DNA of 48,961 nt from Elusimicrobiota bacterium (lineage in GTDB: Bacteria > Elusimicrobiota > Endomicrobiia > Endomicrobiales > Endomicrobiaceae): positions 1-48,961 of the forward strand of contig JAFXOV010000051.1 in assembly GCA_017528425.1 (NCBI GenBank), read 5' to 3'. The position numbers and the translations under genes are program-made. Of this stretch, positions 1 to 11,300 are shown piece after piece. Positions within the stretch are counted from its first letter, which is position 1; each line of letters starts with the position of its first letter. The notes below the pieces were generated by a model. The model ran no database searches and had not been told where the DNA came from. It was given only the letters and a program-made list of their open reading frames with translations.

Positions 1-117
1 AACTTGATCCAAAACAACTTCTTTACCAACTTCTGCTTCGTCAAGTTTTTCAATAACTACGTTCATTCCTTTTTCTACTTTATACTGCTTTCCACCTGTC
101 ATTACTATTGCGTACAT
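1..117 (-). CDS. rplU: 50S ribosomal protein L21, N-terminal part (runs off the window)
   Basis: The first 39 codons read leftward from ATG at 117 and run off the left edge. The peptide opens [17 protein letters not shown], the hallmark start of L21 (consensus [14 protein letters not shown]), a 23S rRNA-binding protein of the large subunit. A Shine-Dalgarno GGGAG at 127-131 lies 9 bases before the ATG and fixes the start. A good sigma-70-type promoter stands upstream. L21 is normally followed by L27 (rpmA), which would lie outside the window. The call is by motif; only the N terminus can be seen. Confidence 0.93.
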   Translation of the reverse strand, partial: MYAIVMTGGKQYKVEKGMNVVIEKLDEAEVGKEVVLDQV

Positions 118-158
118 TTTAAATTACTCCCATTGACTTACATCTTTATAATCTGTAT

Positions 159-187
159 AATTTACAAAAATAAAACAAATATGTCAA
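159..187 (-). promoter_or_regulatory. sigma-70-type promoter of rplU
   Basis: Reading leftward, a perfect -35 TTGACA (182-187) is followed after 17 bases by TAAATT (159-164) as -10. The expected start is about 40 bases before the rplU ATG. An inverted repeat (AAGATA, five T, TATCTT; 186-202) overlaps the upstream edge of the -35 and could be an operator or chance AT-rich symmetry. Confidence 0.65.
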
Positions 188-282
188 GATATTTTTTATC
201 TTAACACTTTCGAATCATTATTTTAGCAAATTAATATATTTTTTTAAAGTATTTTTATTTATATATATATGTGAGGAATAAA

Positions 283-1470
283 ATGTACATTTCAAAAAGA
301 GTTCAATCAATAAAACCGTCTCCGACTTTAGCAATCGATGCAAAAGCAAAAGCTTTAAAAGCGAAAGGTGTAGATATTATAAGTTTCGGAACCGGTGAAC
401 CGGATTTCGACACACCTCAAAATATAAAAGATGCAGCAATAGATGCAATAAATAAAGGTTTTACAAAATATTGTCCCGTTCCCGGAACACCAGACTTAAA
501 AGACGCTATTATAAAAAAACTTAAAGAAGATAATAATCTTGAATATACAAGAGAAGAAGTTATGGCTTCTTGCGGCGGTAAACATTCATTATATAATTTG
601 TTTCAAACAATATTTGATGAAGGTGACGAAGTTATAATTCCCGCTCCTTATTGGGTATCTTATCCGGATATGGCTGTTCTTGCAGGAGCAGTTCCGATTT
701 TTATTACAACAAGCGACAAAAATCATTTTAAAGTAAAGCCTACCGAAATAGAAAAATTAATAACAAAAAAAACAAAAGCTTTTATTTTAAATTCTCCTTC
801 TAATCCTACAGGAAATACATATACCAGAGAAGAGCTAGAAGAAATTGCGGATATATGTGTAAAAAACAATTTGCTTATAATTTCAGATGAAATATACGAA
901 AAACTTGTGTATGATAATTTTAAATTTTTCTCGATAGCACAAGTATCACAAAAAGTTAAAGAACATACCATTATTATAAACGGAGTTTCTAAAGCTTTTG
1001 CTATGACAGGTTGGAGAATCGGTTATGCTGCAGGTCCTAAAGAAATAATTTCAGCAATGACAAAAATTCAAAGTCAGTCAACATCGTGTCCTACATCAAT
1101 ATCTTTAAAAGCCGCAACAGAAGCTTTAAACGGAGATAAAGCCCGTTTGGAAGTAATGAGAAAAGAGTTTGAAAAAAGAAGAAATTATATCGTTGACAGA
1201 TTAAACAAAATCGAAGGTATTACCTGTTTAAAACCCGAAGGTGCTTTTTATGTTTTCCCGAACATATCAGAACTGTTGGAAAAAGAATATAACGGAAAGC
1301 TCATAAATACGGATGTTGAACTTGCAGACTATTTACTTGATGAAGCAAAAATTGCAGTTGTTCCGGGATCGGCTTTCGGTGCAAAAGGATTTATAAGATT
1401 TTCTTATGCGACATCTATGGAAAACATAGTTGAAGGTCTTAACAGAATGGAAGCTGCTTTAAAAAAATAG
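283..1470 (+). CDS. PLP-dependent class I aminotransferase, aspartate aminotransferase type
   Basis: This fold-type I transaminase of 395 residues probably exchanges amino groups between aspartate and 2-oxoglutarate in the cytoplasm. Visible family features are the start ISKRVQSIKPSPTLAI typical of the thermophilic/Bacillus AspC subgroup, GTGEPDFDTP near the N terminus, the NSPSNPTG motif, DEIYEKLVY, the cofactor lysine in VSKAFAMTGWRIGY (K237) and the carboxylate-binding arginine in FIRFSYATS. Length is normal. An in-frame GTG lies 12 bases upstream at 271, but GAGGA (273-277) is placed correctly for the ATG at 283 and the family starts there. The biotin ligase gene follows after 2 bases, so the two are co-transcribed. 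Exact substrate (aspartate, prephenate or another amino acid) cannot be read from motifs. Confidence 0.93.
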   Translation: MYISKRVQSIKPSPTLAIDAKAKALKAKGVDIISFGTGEPDFDTPQNIKDAAIDAINKGFTKYCPVPGTPDLKDAIIKKLKEDNNLEYTREEVMASCGGKHSLYNLFQTIFDEGDEVIIPAPYWVSYPDMAVLAGAVPIFITTSDKNHFKVKPTEIEKLITKKTKAFILNSPSNPTGNTYTREELEEIADICVKNNLLIISDEIYEKLVYDNFKFFSIAQVSQKVKEHTIIINGVSKAFAMTGWRIGYAAGPKEIISAMTKIQSQSTSCPTSISLKAATEALNGDKARLEVMRKEFEKRRNYIVDRLNKIEGITCLKPEGAFYVFPNISELLEKEYNGKLINTDVELADYLLDEAKIAVVPGSAFGAKGFIRFSYATSMENIVEGLNRMEAALKK

Positions 1471-1472
1471 TA

Positions 1473-2267
1473 ATGACAGATACTAACAGTTTATCCGAAC
1501 AAGAAATAAAACAAAATCTTTCAGACAAACACAAAAATTTTGATATAAAAATTTTTGATATGTTACCATCAACAAACGATTTTGCAAAAGAGCTTATCAA
1601 TTCAAACAATTTTGTCCATGGTACGACAATAATAGCAAACTCTCAAACTAAGGGCAGAGGCAGATTCGCAAGGACATTTTTTTCCCCAGCAGATACCGGA
1701 ATATATTTTTCTACCATAATAAAAAAATCGTTACCAATAAAAGATGTTTCATTAATTACAATAATTTCCGCAGTTGCAGTATGTAAAGCAATAACAAAAC
1801 TTACAGATTTAAATCCTAAAATAAAATGGATTAACGATATTTATCTGAACGGCAAAAAAATTTGCGGAATACTTGTAGAAAACATTTGCGATTTTAATAA
1901 TATGCAAAGTAAAGCAATTGTTTCGGGTGTCGGAATAAATATCAACACAAAAGATTTTCCGAAAGATATACAAGATAAAGCCGGTTCGATTTTATGTAAC
2001 GGATTATCAAGGAATAAACTGATTGCAGAAGTTTTAAACAATTTATTTGATTTATCGAAAGATGTTTATAATAAACAAATTATAGAAGAATACAAAACTC
2101 TTTCTTTGGTATTAAATAAAAGAATCTGTTATACAAAAGATAACAAAACCTTTACCGCAACAGCTATAGATATAAACAACAACGGAAACCTGATAGTAAG
2201 AGATGACAACAACTGTATATCAATACTTGATTGTGAAGAAGTTACAACAAATACAATTAGTAATTAG
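1473..2267 (+). CDS. birA: biotin--[acetyl-CoA-carboxylase] ligase (monofunctional BirA type)
   Basis: The 264-residue protein attaches biotin, through biotinyl-AMP, to a lysine on biotin carrier domains. The BPL/LplA catalytic fold is visible: PSTNDFAKEL, then the adenylate-binding glycine/arginine loop TKGRGRFART, KWINDIYLNGKKICGILVE (usual KWPNDI; here Ile replaces Pro), and VSGVGININ. A small SH3-like C-terminal domain follows (about residues 215-260). No N-terminal helix-turn-helix precedes the catalytic core, so this is the non-repressor type. The ATG sits two bases after the aminotransferase stop codon, implying translational coupling. A strong terminator closes the unit. Confidence 0.92.
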   Translation: MTDTNSLSEQEIKQNLSDKHKNFDIKIFDMLPSTNDFAKELINSNNFVHGTTIIANSQTKGRGRFARTFFSPADTGIYFSTIIKKSLPIKDVSLITIISAVAVCKAITKLTDLNPKIKWINDIYLNGKKICGILVENICDFNNMQSKAIVSGVGININTKDFPKDIQDKAGSILCNGLSRNKLIAEVLNNLFDLSKDVYNKQIIEEYKTLSLVLNKRICYTKDNKTFTATAIDINNNGNLIVRDDNNCISILDCEEVTTNTISN

Positions 2268-2290
2268 GAATGAGAACTTAGCAATTAATG

Positions 2291-2323
2291 AAAAAAAAGG
2301 GAAGATAATTCTTCCCTTTTTTT
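2291..2323. terminator. bidirectional rho-independent terminator between birA and the giant gene
   Basis: The stem AAGGGAAGA / TCTTCCCTT (2297-2305, 2310-2318) with loop TAAT is flanked by an A run (2291-2298) and a T run (2317-2323). The runs serve both strands: it ends the rightward birA transcript and, 28 bases past its stop, the leftward giant gene. Confidence 0.88.
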
Positions 2324-2350
2324 GTTTTATTTGTAGTTTTATTTTTAGTT

Positions 2351-5300
2351 TTATGCGGCGGACAACATACTTCTGACAGCTTTTATCGACATATCAAGAC
2401 CGGCTGTAGTATCTTTAATAATCTTCAAGTTATCAAGCAATACAACATAGTTCTTGAAGTCTTCTATTGTCTTTGGTATATCTTCTTTTTCTATCTTTTC
2501 TATCTTATACTCGTTCTGTTTCAATATTTCTTCTATATTTATATTAACTTTTTCAAGAATAGAATCCAAATATTCTTTAGCTGTCATATCGGAATCGATA
2601 AAGTCTGTTTCTAATAATTCTGTTATATCTATATCTTCCATCATCAATTGAACTGCAATAGTAAGGAATGCTTTCTGATATTTACCATCGGCTACATTAG
2701 CAAATTTTTTCATATCCAAATTAAATCCTTTTTCTTCAAGACCTTTAAATACTTGAGTCCTTGCGGAGTTCATAGCAATACCTCTTATAAAACCTAACAG
2801 TTCTTCATCTCTGTTTTTATCTGCCAAATATTTTAAATAAGCTTTAGAATCGAAACTTAAATTTTTTAATAACTCCGATGAAAACTCTTCTCGGGAATTC
2901 TGTCCATATAAAGAAAGAATCCTTTTTAGTTCTTCTAATTTCTGTTTATCTAGTTTTTGCTTATATAGTTTTTGCTCATCTGTTTTTTCGGAAGCCTTAT
3001 TATCAACAATTTCGATATCCAAATAATTAGCCAATATTTTCACGTCTGCACAAGTATAATCAAATTTACTACTTAATGCAGCATTGTACCCCTTGTTGTA
3101 TTTATGTTCTTTCGAAAACAAATCTCTTAATTTGATCTTTTTATCCGCAAATGTTCTTGCATTATCTATAACAAAACCGACAACATTATTTTGTCTTAAA
3201 AATCTCTCTATATTATTGTCTCTTATTTTTTCAACTATAAATTTACCGATAATGGAATTGGTCATATATGAATCTTCTACAATGGGTAACATTCCGTAAG
3301 TATCAAAAATATTTATACCTGCACTATTGAACTTTCCGTAAGTTGAGTTACTGAATTTTACGGACACCGGCTTTGCAACTCCGGTTTTCAAAACATGTTT
3401 TCTTACTTTTTCCATAACAGGCAACAATTGGCTTATATCCTCATAGTCCGTTTTAGAATCGTCTATTATTAACCCGTCATAATACTTTATAGTCGATATA
3501 TCGTCAATTTTACATGAAACGATAAACTTAAAATCTCGTTCTTGTAATGTTTGTATTTCATAAGGAAACTCTTTTGCTTGTTCAAAAGTAACTATAAATG
3601 TTTTTATGCCTGTTGCTCTGGATTCCTGTTCACATACATTTATAATATTTTTTATAGATTTTCTCGAAGATAAATCAAAAGTTGTCTCTTTATTAGGTAT
3701 TGATACTGCTTCCGTATATGCAATATTTAACCTGTCTGTTATATCTTGTAAGGAACTGTCATTCACATCGGCAAAAGCTATAACATCGTCAAATGTATCA
3801 TCTTTTCTTTCGGAAAAATATTGTTCTGTTATCAAACCTTTTATTTCGTCTTCAGTTATATTTATACCTTCTTTCGAATATACAATGATTTTATTTTCTT
3901 TACTGTCGTATGTAGCTTTTATACCTTTTTGAACATCCAAAAAGCTACCTTCTCTTATATCGTATACATGATCCTTTATAACTTCCATTGTCACAACGGC
4001 AATATCTTTTTCTGCTCTGCCCGATAAAAGTTTTACAAAATCTTCTTCCTGTTGTTTCGAGGTTGCTATCAGCAATTTTTTATTACTAAATATTTTTGTT
4101 AAATCTCTTGTTCCAAACACCATATTTATCAATTTTGTAGCAAATGATAAATAATCTAAATTCTTTGAAATATATGTATAAATATCATTCGTAACACTTG
4201 TTTCAACATGTTCAGAAACGGCATAATTCGCCAACACAAAATTCAATATTTGTTTATATTCTTGTTGATTAAATTTATCTTTATTAAAATCTACCTTTAA
4301 TTCTCCGCTTACATTATTTATAACATCTATAATTCCGTTTATTACACCGTCAAAATTATTTTCAAGCTGTTCATATTCAACATTTTTCATTATATTCATG
4401 ATAAGTAAAACAAGCAACTCACTCTTAGAAAATTCAAAATTCATCATAAATGCATTTGAAAATTTTTCAAAAGTTTCTTTCATTTCTTTTGTTGTCGATA
4501 AAATTTCAGTCTTATATTCTTCTGTCTTTTTGTTACCCTTCAAAAGATTAAAGATATTGGGAGATGTGCTTTCTATAATTTCCATTACTTCTTTTACCAA
4601 TATTGTCCATGTTTGCATTTCTTCTATTTCTTTTTTCATATTTTCTGTTTCTTCTTTTGTTAATGAACCTTTTTCAACTGAACGTTTCATATACAAATCT
4701 AATATTCTTCCAAACATTTGGAGTTGATCCAATCCGGATACAGACAGATTCCTTATTACATCCAATAGTACATCCCAATCAATAGGTTTACCTGCTTTTT
4801 GATGCGCGGCAAACAAATAATCTAAGAAAGCAATCGGCGCGGAATGATCTTCCTGCTTAAATTTATACTCTTCTGCATTTTTATCAAACATACTATATAA
4901 AGAATGAAATTTCCGTCCCATTTTAATATGATCTATTACTCCGTCTGTTTGATGTATTGTATACAAATTTTGGGTTTTCGAATAAGCTTCAAAAGATAAA
5001 TTCATTATTTTCCTTAAAAATATATTCGGTACAATATAAGAAACAAACTCTTCCAACGTATCATCTGTATATCGTGGCTTATAAAACATACGATGTGCCA
5101 ATTCATGAATAACAATAAATAAGTCCACCTCGGCAAAAAGGCCATCATCTCTTGCCATCTTTTTACCGTAAGGATTAATTATTATTGCCCTGTTAATAAT
5201 ATCCGGAACATTTATTTTGTCCGCATGATCTCTAAGCATTAAATATACACCCATCATATATGCTCTTAAATCAAGATTATTCAAAACTTCAAATTCGTTA

Positions 5301-8300
5301 TTTTCTATTTGTTTCTTTAACTTTTTTACTATTGCCTTTTCAGCTTGATTGATACGAGTTCTTTCTTCGGAAGTTAAATCATAACTTAATTCATCCAAAT
5401 ATAACAACGCAAACAATCTGAATTTTAAATCTATGTTAGGTTGCGAAGCTATATTTAATAAAATATGTTTGTTTTCTCTGTTTTGTAATAAATATAAGTA
5501 TTTGGTGTTACCTCTAAAAACAAATTGATATGTTTTGGAAGAAATATCTTCCAACTGATCGTTAAAAAGTTCTATTGCATTTTGCCTTCTTTTTTCCTCT
5601 CTGCCTGTATCACTAAAATCAGGCAATCCTTCCATATGCTCAAACTGATTATAATCATCGGTAAGATTTATAAATTCTTCAGGAACTTGTTTTTGTTCAA
5701 CTTCTATATCAAAATTATATTCAATAACACTCCTAACAAGTTCAGGCAAGTCCTGTCTTAAAATTTGATTTTCGTAAGGATCCGGAAATTCAGACATTGA
5801 AAAGATATTATTATCTTCCAAATCTTGTCCTAATTCCGGGTTGTTTTGTTTGAATTGTTCTATAAATTCTTTACTGTAAAAATCCGACATTAAAAATATC
5901 CATGCCGGGTCATATCCCAACTGTATAAGTTTTGCTCTGTGCTGTTCACCGGCAACTATAAATACAGGTTGACTATTTCTTGGAACATTTAAATATTTAA
6001 TATATCTTGACCTGAAACCTTTTTTTAGATTTTCGTTAATATCTTTATATCTTTCATCGGAATTTAAAGTTTCAATATACTCATCTACCAACGGTCTTGT
6101 TTCGTTTGTTTCTCTTAAGGTTGCTTGAGATATATCGTAAAAAACACCGGCAGAATAAACTTTTGTACTTTGTTTACGATGTCTTTCTAAATAATCTTCT
6201 AACATTATATGCCAAATTGCACTTCTGTTTTCATTTGCGGAACAAATCATAACCGCAGCGAACTTAGTATTATCAAAATGAACACCTTCTATAAATTTTT
6301 TCATATTCGCATTTCTTTGTTCCGTTTCCAACTTGTTTTTATTAATTAAATCATTCTTGGTTATGATATCACACAAATAATCCGCCATATCGTTTAAAAG
6401 TGTTCCATTTTCATTTAACGCTTTAATCAAAATATTATCTTGTCCTGCACCTTTTTTCTGTTTGCTTACTTCAACATAATGACTTAACATACCTAAAATA
6501 TGTTGTTTTAAATCTTCGCCTTCTTTAGGGAAAAGATTGTAATTGAAATATCCGTTCTGCAACGCGTATGCTATATTTACAAATTCTATAGAAGATGTAT
6601 TCGGTATGCAATTTACATATTTAATGGAATCAAAGATTACAGATGCCAACAAATCTATTATCTCCAATTCTTCAGGTGAAAATTGTGATTCCAAAAATTT
6701 TTCTGCTTCTTTTTGAGCAAAAACTCTGTCGCCGGGATACATGTTATTCTTATATTCTATGGTTTCCTCTTGATTTTTATTGACTTTCGAAGTATCGATT
6801 AGTGCTATATCCAAAAACTTCTCCATTAAAGAAGAAAATCCCTGCCCCTGTGTTTTAACTGCCGTTATTGCAAAGTATTCTTTTTTATCAAATACAATTT
6901 CTCTGTTTTCTTCCGGAGTTACTCTTATAAGTCCTTCTCTTTCCAAATCTTGTATTATTTGTAAACCTCTGTGATTACCGGTTAACGTTGCTGCCGCAGA
7001 CAAATACAATCTTTTCAAACTTTTCAATCTGTTTCGTTCATCTTTGCTTGTTTGTTTTGCGTTGATAACCGTAAAACCGTCTCTGATAAATTTAATATAT
7101 ATAGGTTCTGATGTATCTGACAAACTCCCATGAACAAAAGCATTTTTCATAAACTCTTTAAGGATATATGCCATACTTCTTCTGTTTTTTATTTGCGGCA
7201 AGCAATTGTTATCTTCCAGCAATTCCTGTAAATCTAAAAATTTACTTTGAATATCGAAATATAAAGCATACAACTGTTCATCCGTCAAAGAATTTATATC
7301 ATATGTATGCGAGAAAGGATATATAACAATCAAACTGTTGTTTGCTATGGCTCGTTCAAGTTTTTCCAAAACTTTGTCCGGGGATTCATCAAGATAAATT
7401 GTTTCCGTAACTTCAGCATTTACAAGTTTTTCCACATCTGCTTGTTGTTGTCTGTCAATTGCGAGTATTTGTATAGGATATAAAGAAGAAACTATTTGAG
7501 AAATCTCTCTGTTTTTTACATACGACACATATGTTTCCGATTCCACGCTTTTTGCAACTATTGTGTTATCGGAAACCTCTATTTTTACACCGGTAAGTTT
7601 TTCTATATCTTCTAAAGTTTTATATTCGGATTGCGTTTTCGAAAAAGCATCGTCACCAACAGAACTTAAATAAACAATCCTTTTCTTATTCGGAAAACTT
7701 GTTTCAATGTAATCTTGTCTGATTTTATCTTCTTCCGTTATGCTGTCCAATGCAACTCTTACAGAATATATTTTTTCATCTTTGTTTATTATTAAAGTTA
7801 CAATTTCTCTTCCGTCATAATCTACTCTTATTTCGGTTCTTTCCGCCAAAAGAGCTTTGTTTAAAAGATCTTTAAATCCTCTTCTGTCATAATAACGATA
7901 CCCGGATATATATTCCAATAGTCTTATAAAACTATCTTGTTTTTTAATACTGAAAAGTTTTTCATATGTATCCTTATCTAAATTTGAAATTCTTTCTTGG
8001 CCGGTTGAAGATATAGTTTTTAAAGTTTTTACCATATATACAAAGTCCCGGTTATTCTCATCAATAGGAATATCAAGAGCTTTGCTTCTAAAAAGAATCA
8101 TCCCCAAACCAAATTCCGAACTTAATTTTATATCAAAACTTCTATCACCATAAGCAATATATTTAATAGTACCGACGGAGTTATTTTTTATGGCTAAATC
8201 AAAAAAATCTCTAATCTGTTCATCATTTTCATTGTTGGTAACAAAAACAGATAATATTATCAAACCATCTTTTCCGGAAAAAACATTTCTATAATCTTTA

Positions 8301-11300
8301 TACAAATAAATAAATCTTCTTACATTTTGTTCACCATTGCTTAACGTTCTGAGATTAAATTCAATATTATTTAATTCCGTTTCACTAAACGATGCTAAGA
8401 TTTCTATAACGTCACCATCTTCATCAAGAGACAAGTTGGTATCTTTAACAATGTTGTATAATGAAGACAGTTTGTTTTCTTCTTCCAATAATATTTTTGT
8501 AAGTATTACCGGCAAACCAAACAACAAATTTGCTTTTTCCAATTCCGATTTCGCATTGAACATAAATAATATATCTTGACTCGTGCTAAGAACGTCACCC
8601 TTCGCAAACATTAAAAGTCTGTCAAATTTCCTGTTCTCACTTAAAAAGCTCTTATTTTCATATACCAAATCTATATTCAGTTGTTCCGCTTTTACAAATA
8701 AAATCTCTATTTGTTTGTTTTCCGTAATTTCCGATATAATCTTTTCAATAGTATTTTCATCCAAACTCAACAATTTTTCTATATTTGCATCGGAGAAATT
8801 CGTTATTGAAAAGATTTTGAACAACAAACCTATCTTGTTGTTTTGTTCTGTTATTACTTTTTCTTTATATAGTTTATCCGCTAATTTTCCACATCTTATA
8901 AGTTGTTGCTTTGTTAAGCTGACAGTATTGCTTCTTATACTTTCCAAAACAAAGTTATCCAACGATAACAACAAATCAATCTCTTCGTTAGTTATATCCG
9001 GATAGCTTGATAAAAGCTTTTCCCTAAATATTTCTTCTTGTGTAATCTCATGACTTTCAACTTCCTGTTGTTTTTTACCAAAATGTATCTTTTTAACCAC
9101 TGAAACGATATATGTCAGAACATTATCCGCAATTATCTTGAATTGTATACCTCTGTCAAAACTTAAATTATTTAACAGAGACAGTTGATCTTCCTTACTT
9201 AAATTATCAAGATACCCGGCTATTTTACTTATAGCCTGTATAAACATCATAAAATCACTATCAACATTTTTCAAAGAGTTGAAAATTTCAAACAAATCTA
9301 CAAATTTGCTTTCTAAACTTGTTTTTCTGTTTAATATTTTTTCTATTTTATCAAGAGCATTTTCTTTCTCTAACTCGTCATAAATTTCACTATTATATGC
9401 TTTCAATGCATTTATAAAATCGACATATTTTCCGGAATACAAATACATGAATACATCTTTTAATGCTTTACTCTGTTGTGCGGTAACTTTCCCCACTCCG
9501 CCTAAATCTATAAAAGATATATTTCCGTCTTCATCCACAAAAATATTGCCCGTATGTAAATCGGCATGGTATAATGCCTGCCCGTTTTTTATGGGATCCA
9601 CAAAAACTTCGGTAAAAAATTCCTTTAAAACCTCAAAATATATTCTGCTTTTTTCTTTCTTTGAAACTTGTACTTTATCTAAAGTTGTCCCTTTTGCCGT
9701 TGTTTGTAAGAATAAATTTTGATTATATGCTTTTGTGCCGTTTATTGTTTGTATCAATTGAGACACTTTTATTTTGCTGTTTCTTTTTTGCAATTGTTTA
9801 CTAAAATCTTTTAAATTATCGGATTCTCTTTCAAAATCAAGTTCTTCATCAAACAAGGTTTTTAAAGTATCGGCATCCGGAAGAGTTTTTTTATAAACAT
9901 CATCAAGTAACGATTTTTCGCTTTTAAAATATTCTATTAACTTATCTGCAATTTTAAAATCTTCATCATAAGTTTTATTTATATTAGGCCTTTTTATTTT
10001 AGCTACAACCAATCCTGATATATCTTTTAATTTCAAGAAAAATGTTAGTCCTATGGATGCTGAGCCTAATCTTTTTCCTATATATTGTACAGCGGAGAAA
10101 ACCCCCATCTTTTCTAAATATTGGAACACAACAGATTTCGATAACGGTTCATTCTCACTTTTAACTTTAGCAACTTCTTCATTTATTATTGTTCCGTATT
10201 TATCATCCAATGCTTCGAAAACTCTGTTATTGGAAAGTATTTGTAAAAGTTTAACTACCGCAACACCGGAACTTGTTCCCAAAGCAACTATTAGTCTGCC
10301 TAATTGACGAGCTTTCTGTTCTTCACTAACAGCTTCTTCATTGGTTTTAATTTCTGCAATAGCCGAAATTAAATTATTAACAAATAAAACTTTTCTTTCA
10401 TCACTTAAATTATTAAATACTATTGAAAAAACTTCTTTGAATACAATGGATATGGAAGATGCTTTAATTTTTGAACTTCCCAAAGAAGCTATAAAGAAAT
10501 CATCAAACAGAATATTTTTTAAACCTTGCTCAAATTCTTTAGAATTTCTTTCCGCATTAGCTTTACCGTTTTCAATAATACCGGATTTTCCCAAAAGAAT
10601 TTTTCTTATAAAATTTTCTCTCTCTGTTTTCGTCATCAATCTAAAACTTTGCTGTAAAGAATCAAAATTTATTTCCCCGTCATAATTAAAATTAACAATT
10701 TTAACTTGTTTGAGCATTTGCGGTTTATATTGAGCATTACCGCTTATTAACCAGAAGAAAAACTTTATTTTTTCGGAATCCGACAATGTAGGTAAAATAT
10801 TGTTTATCATTTCCATGCTGCTAATATCTTCATTATTGTCTTCCGAATTTAAGCTGAAAAAATATAGCCTTGTTTTAGATATTATTTTCTTATATTCTTC
10901 AACTGTAATATTATAATTATCCAATAACTCTTTTATATAATCGTCTTTTACTACGGAAAAATCTTCAAATAACAGATCTAACAACTCTAAATTCTTTTCT
11001 GCAGAAGAGAACACGGATAAAGAAGAATTTCTTTTTAACAATGAATATACAAGTTTGGCATAAACATCTACCGTCTCCCGCGGCAACTCTTTTTTTATAA
11101 TAGAAAAAGCATTTATTAACTGCTGCGCTTGTTGTGCGGTAGGAATAAGTTCTGTATCATTAAGCAATTGTTCGCTTATTTCAAAATATGTATAAACAAA
11201 ATTTTCTCCATCATAGCCAAACTCAACATTTCTTTCTTCGGGGGCTAAATTAAATATTTTATGAAGTTCGAAAAGCCAAGCTTTTTCTATTTCCATATTT

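Noticed and set aside
271-282. GTG start extending the aminotransferase by four residues
   Set aside because: The GTG overlaps the GAGGA ribosome site that serves the ATG at 283, and the family N terminus begins there.
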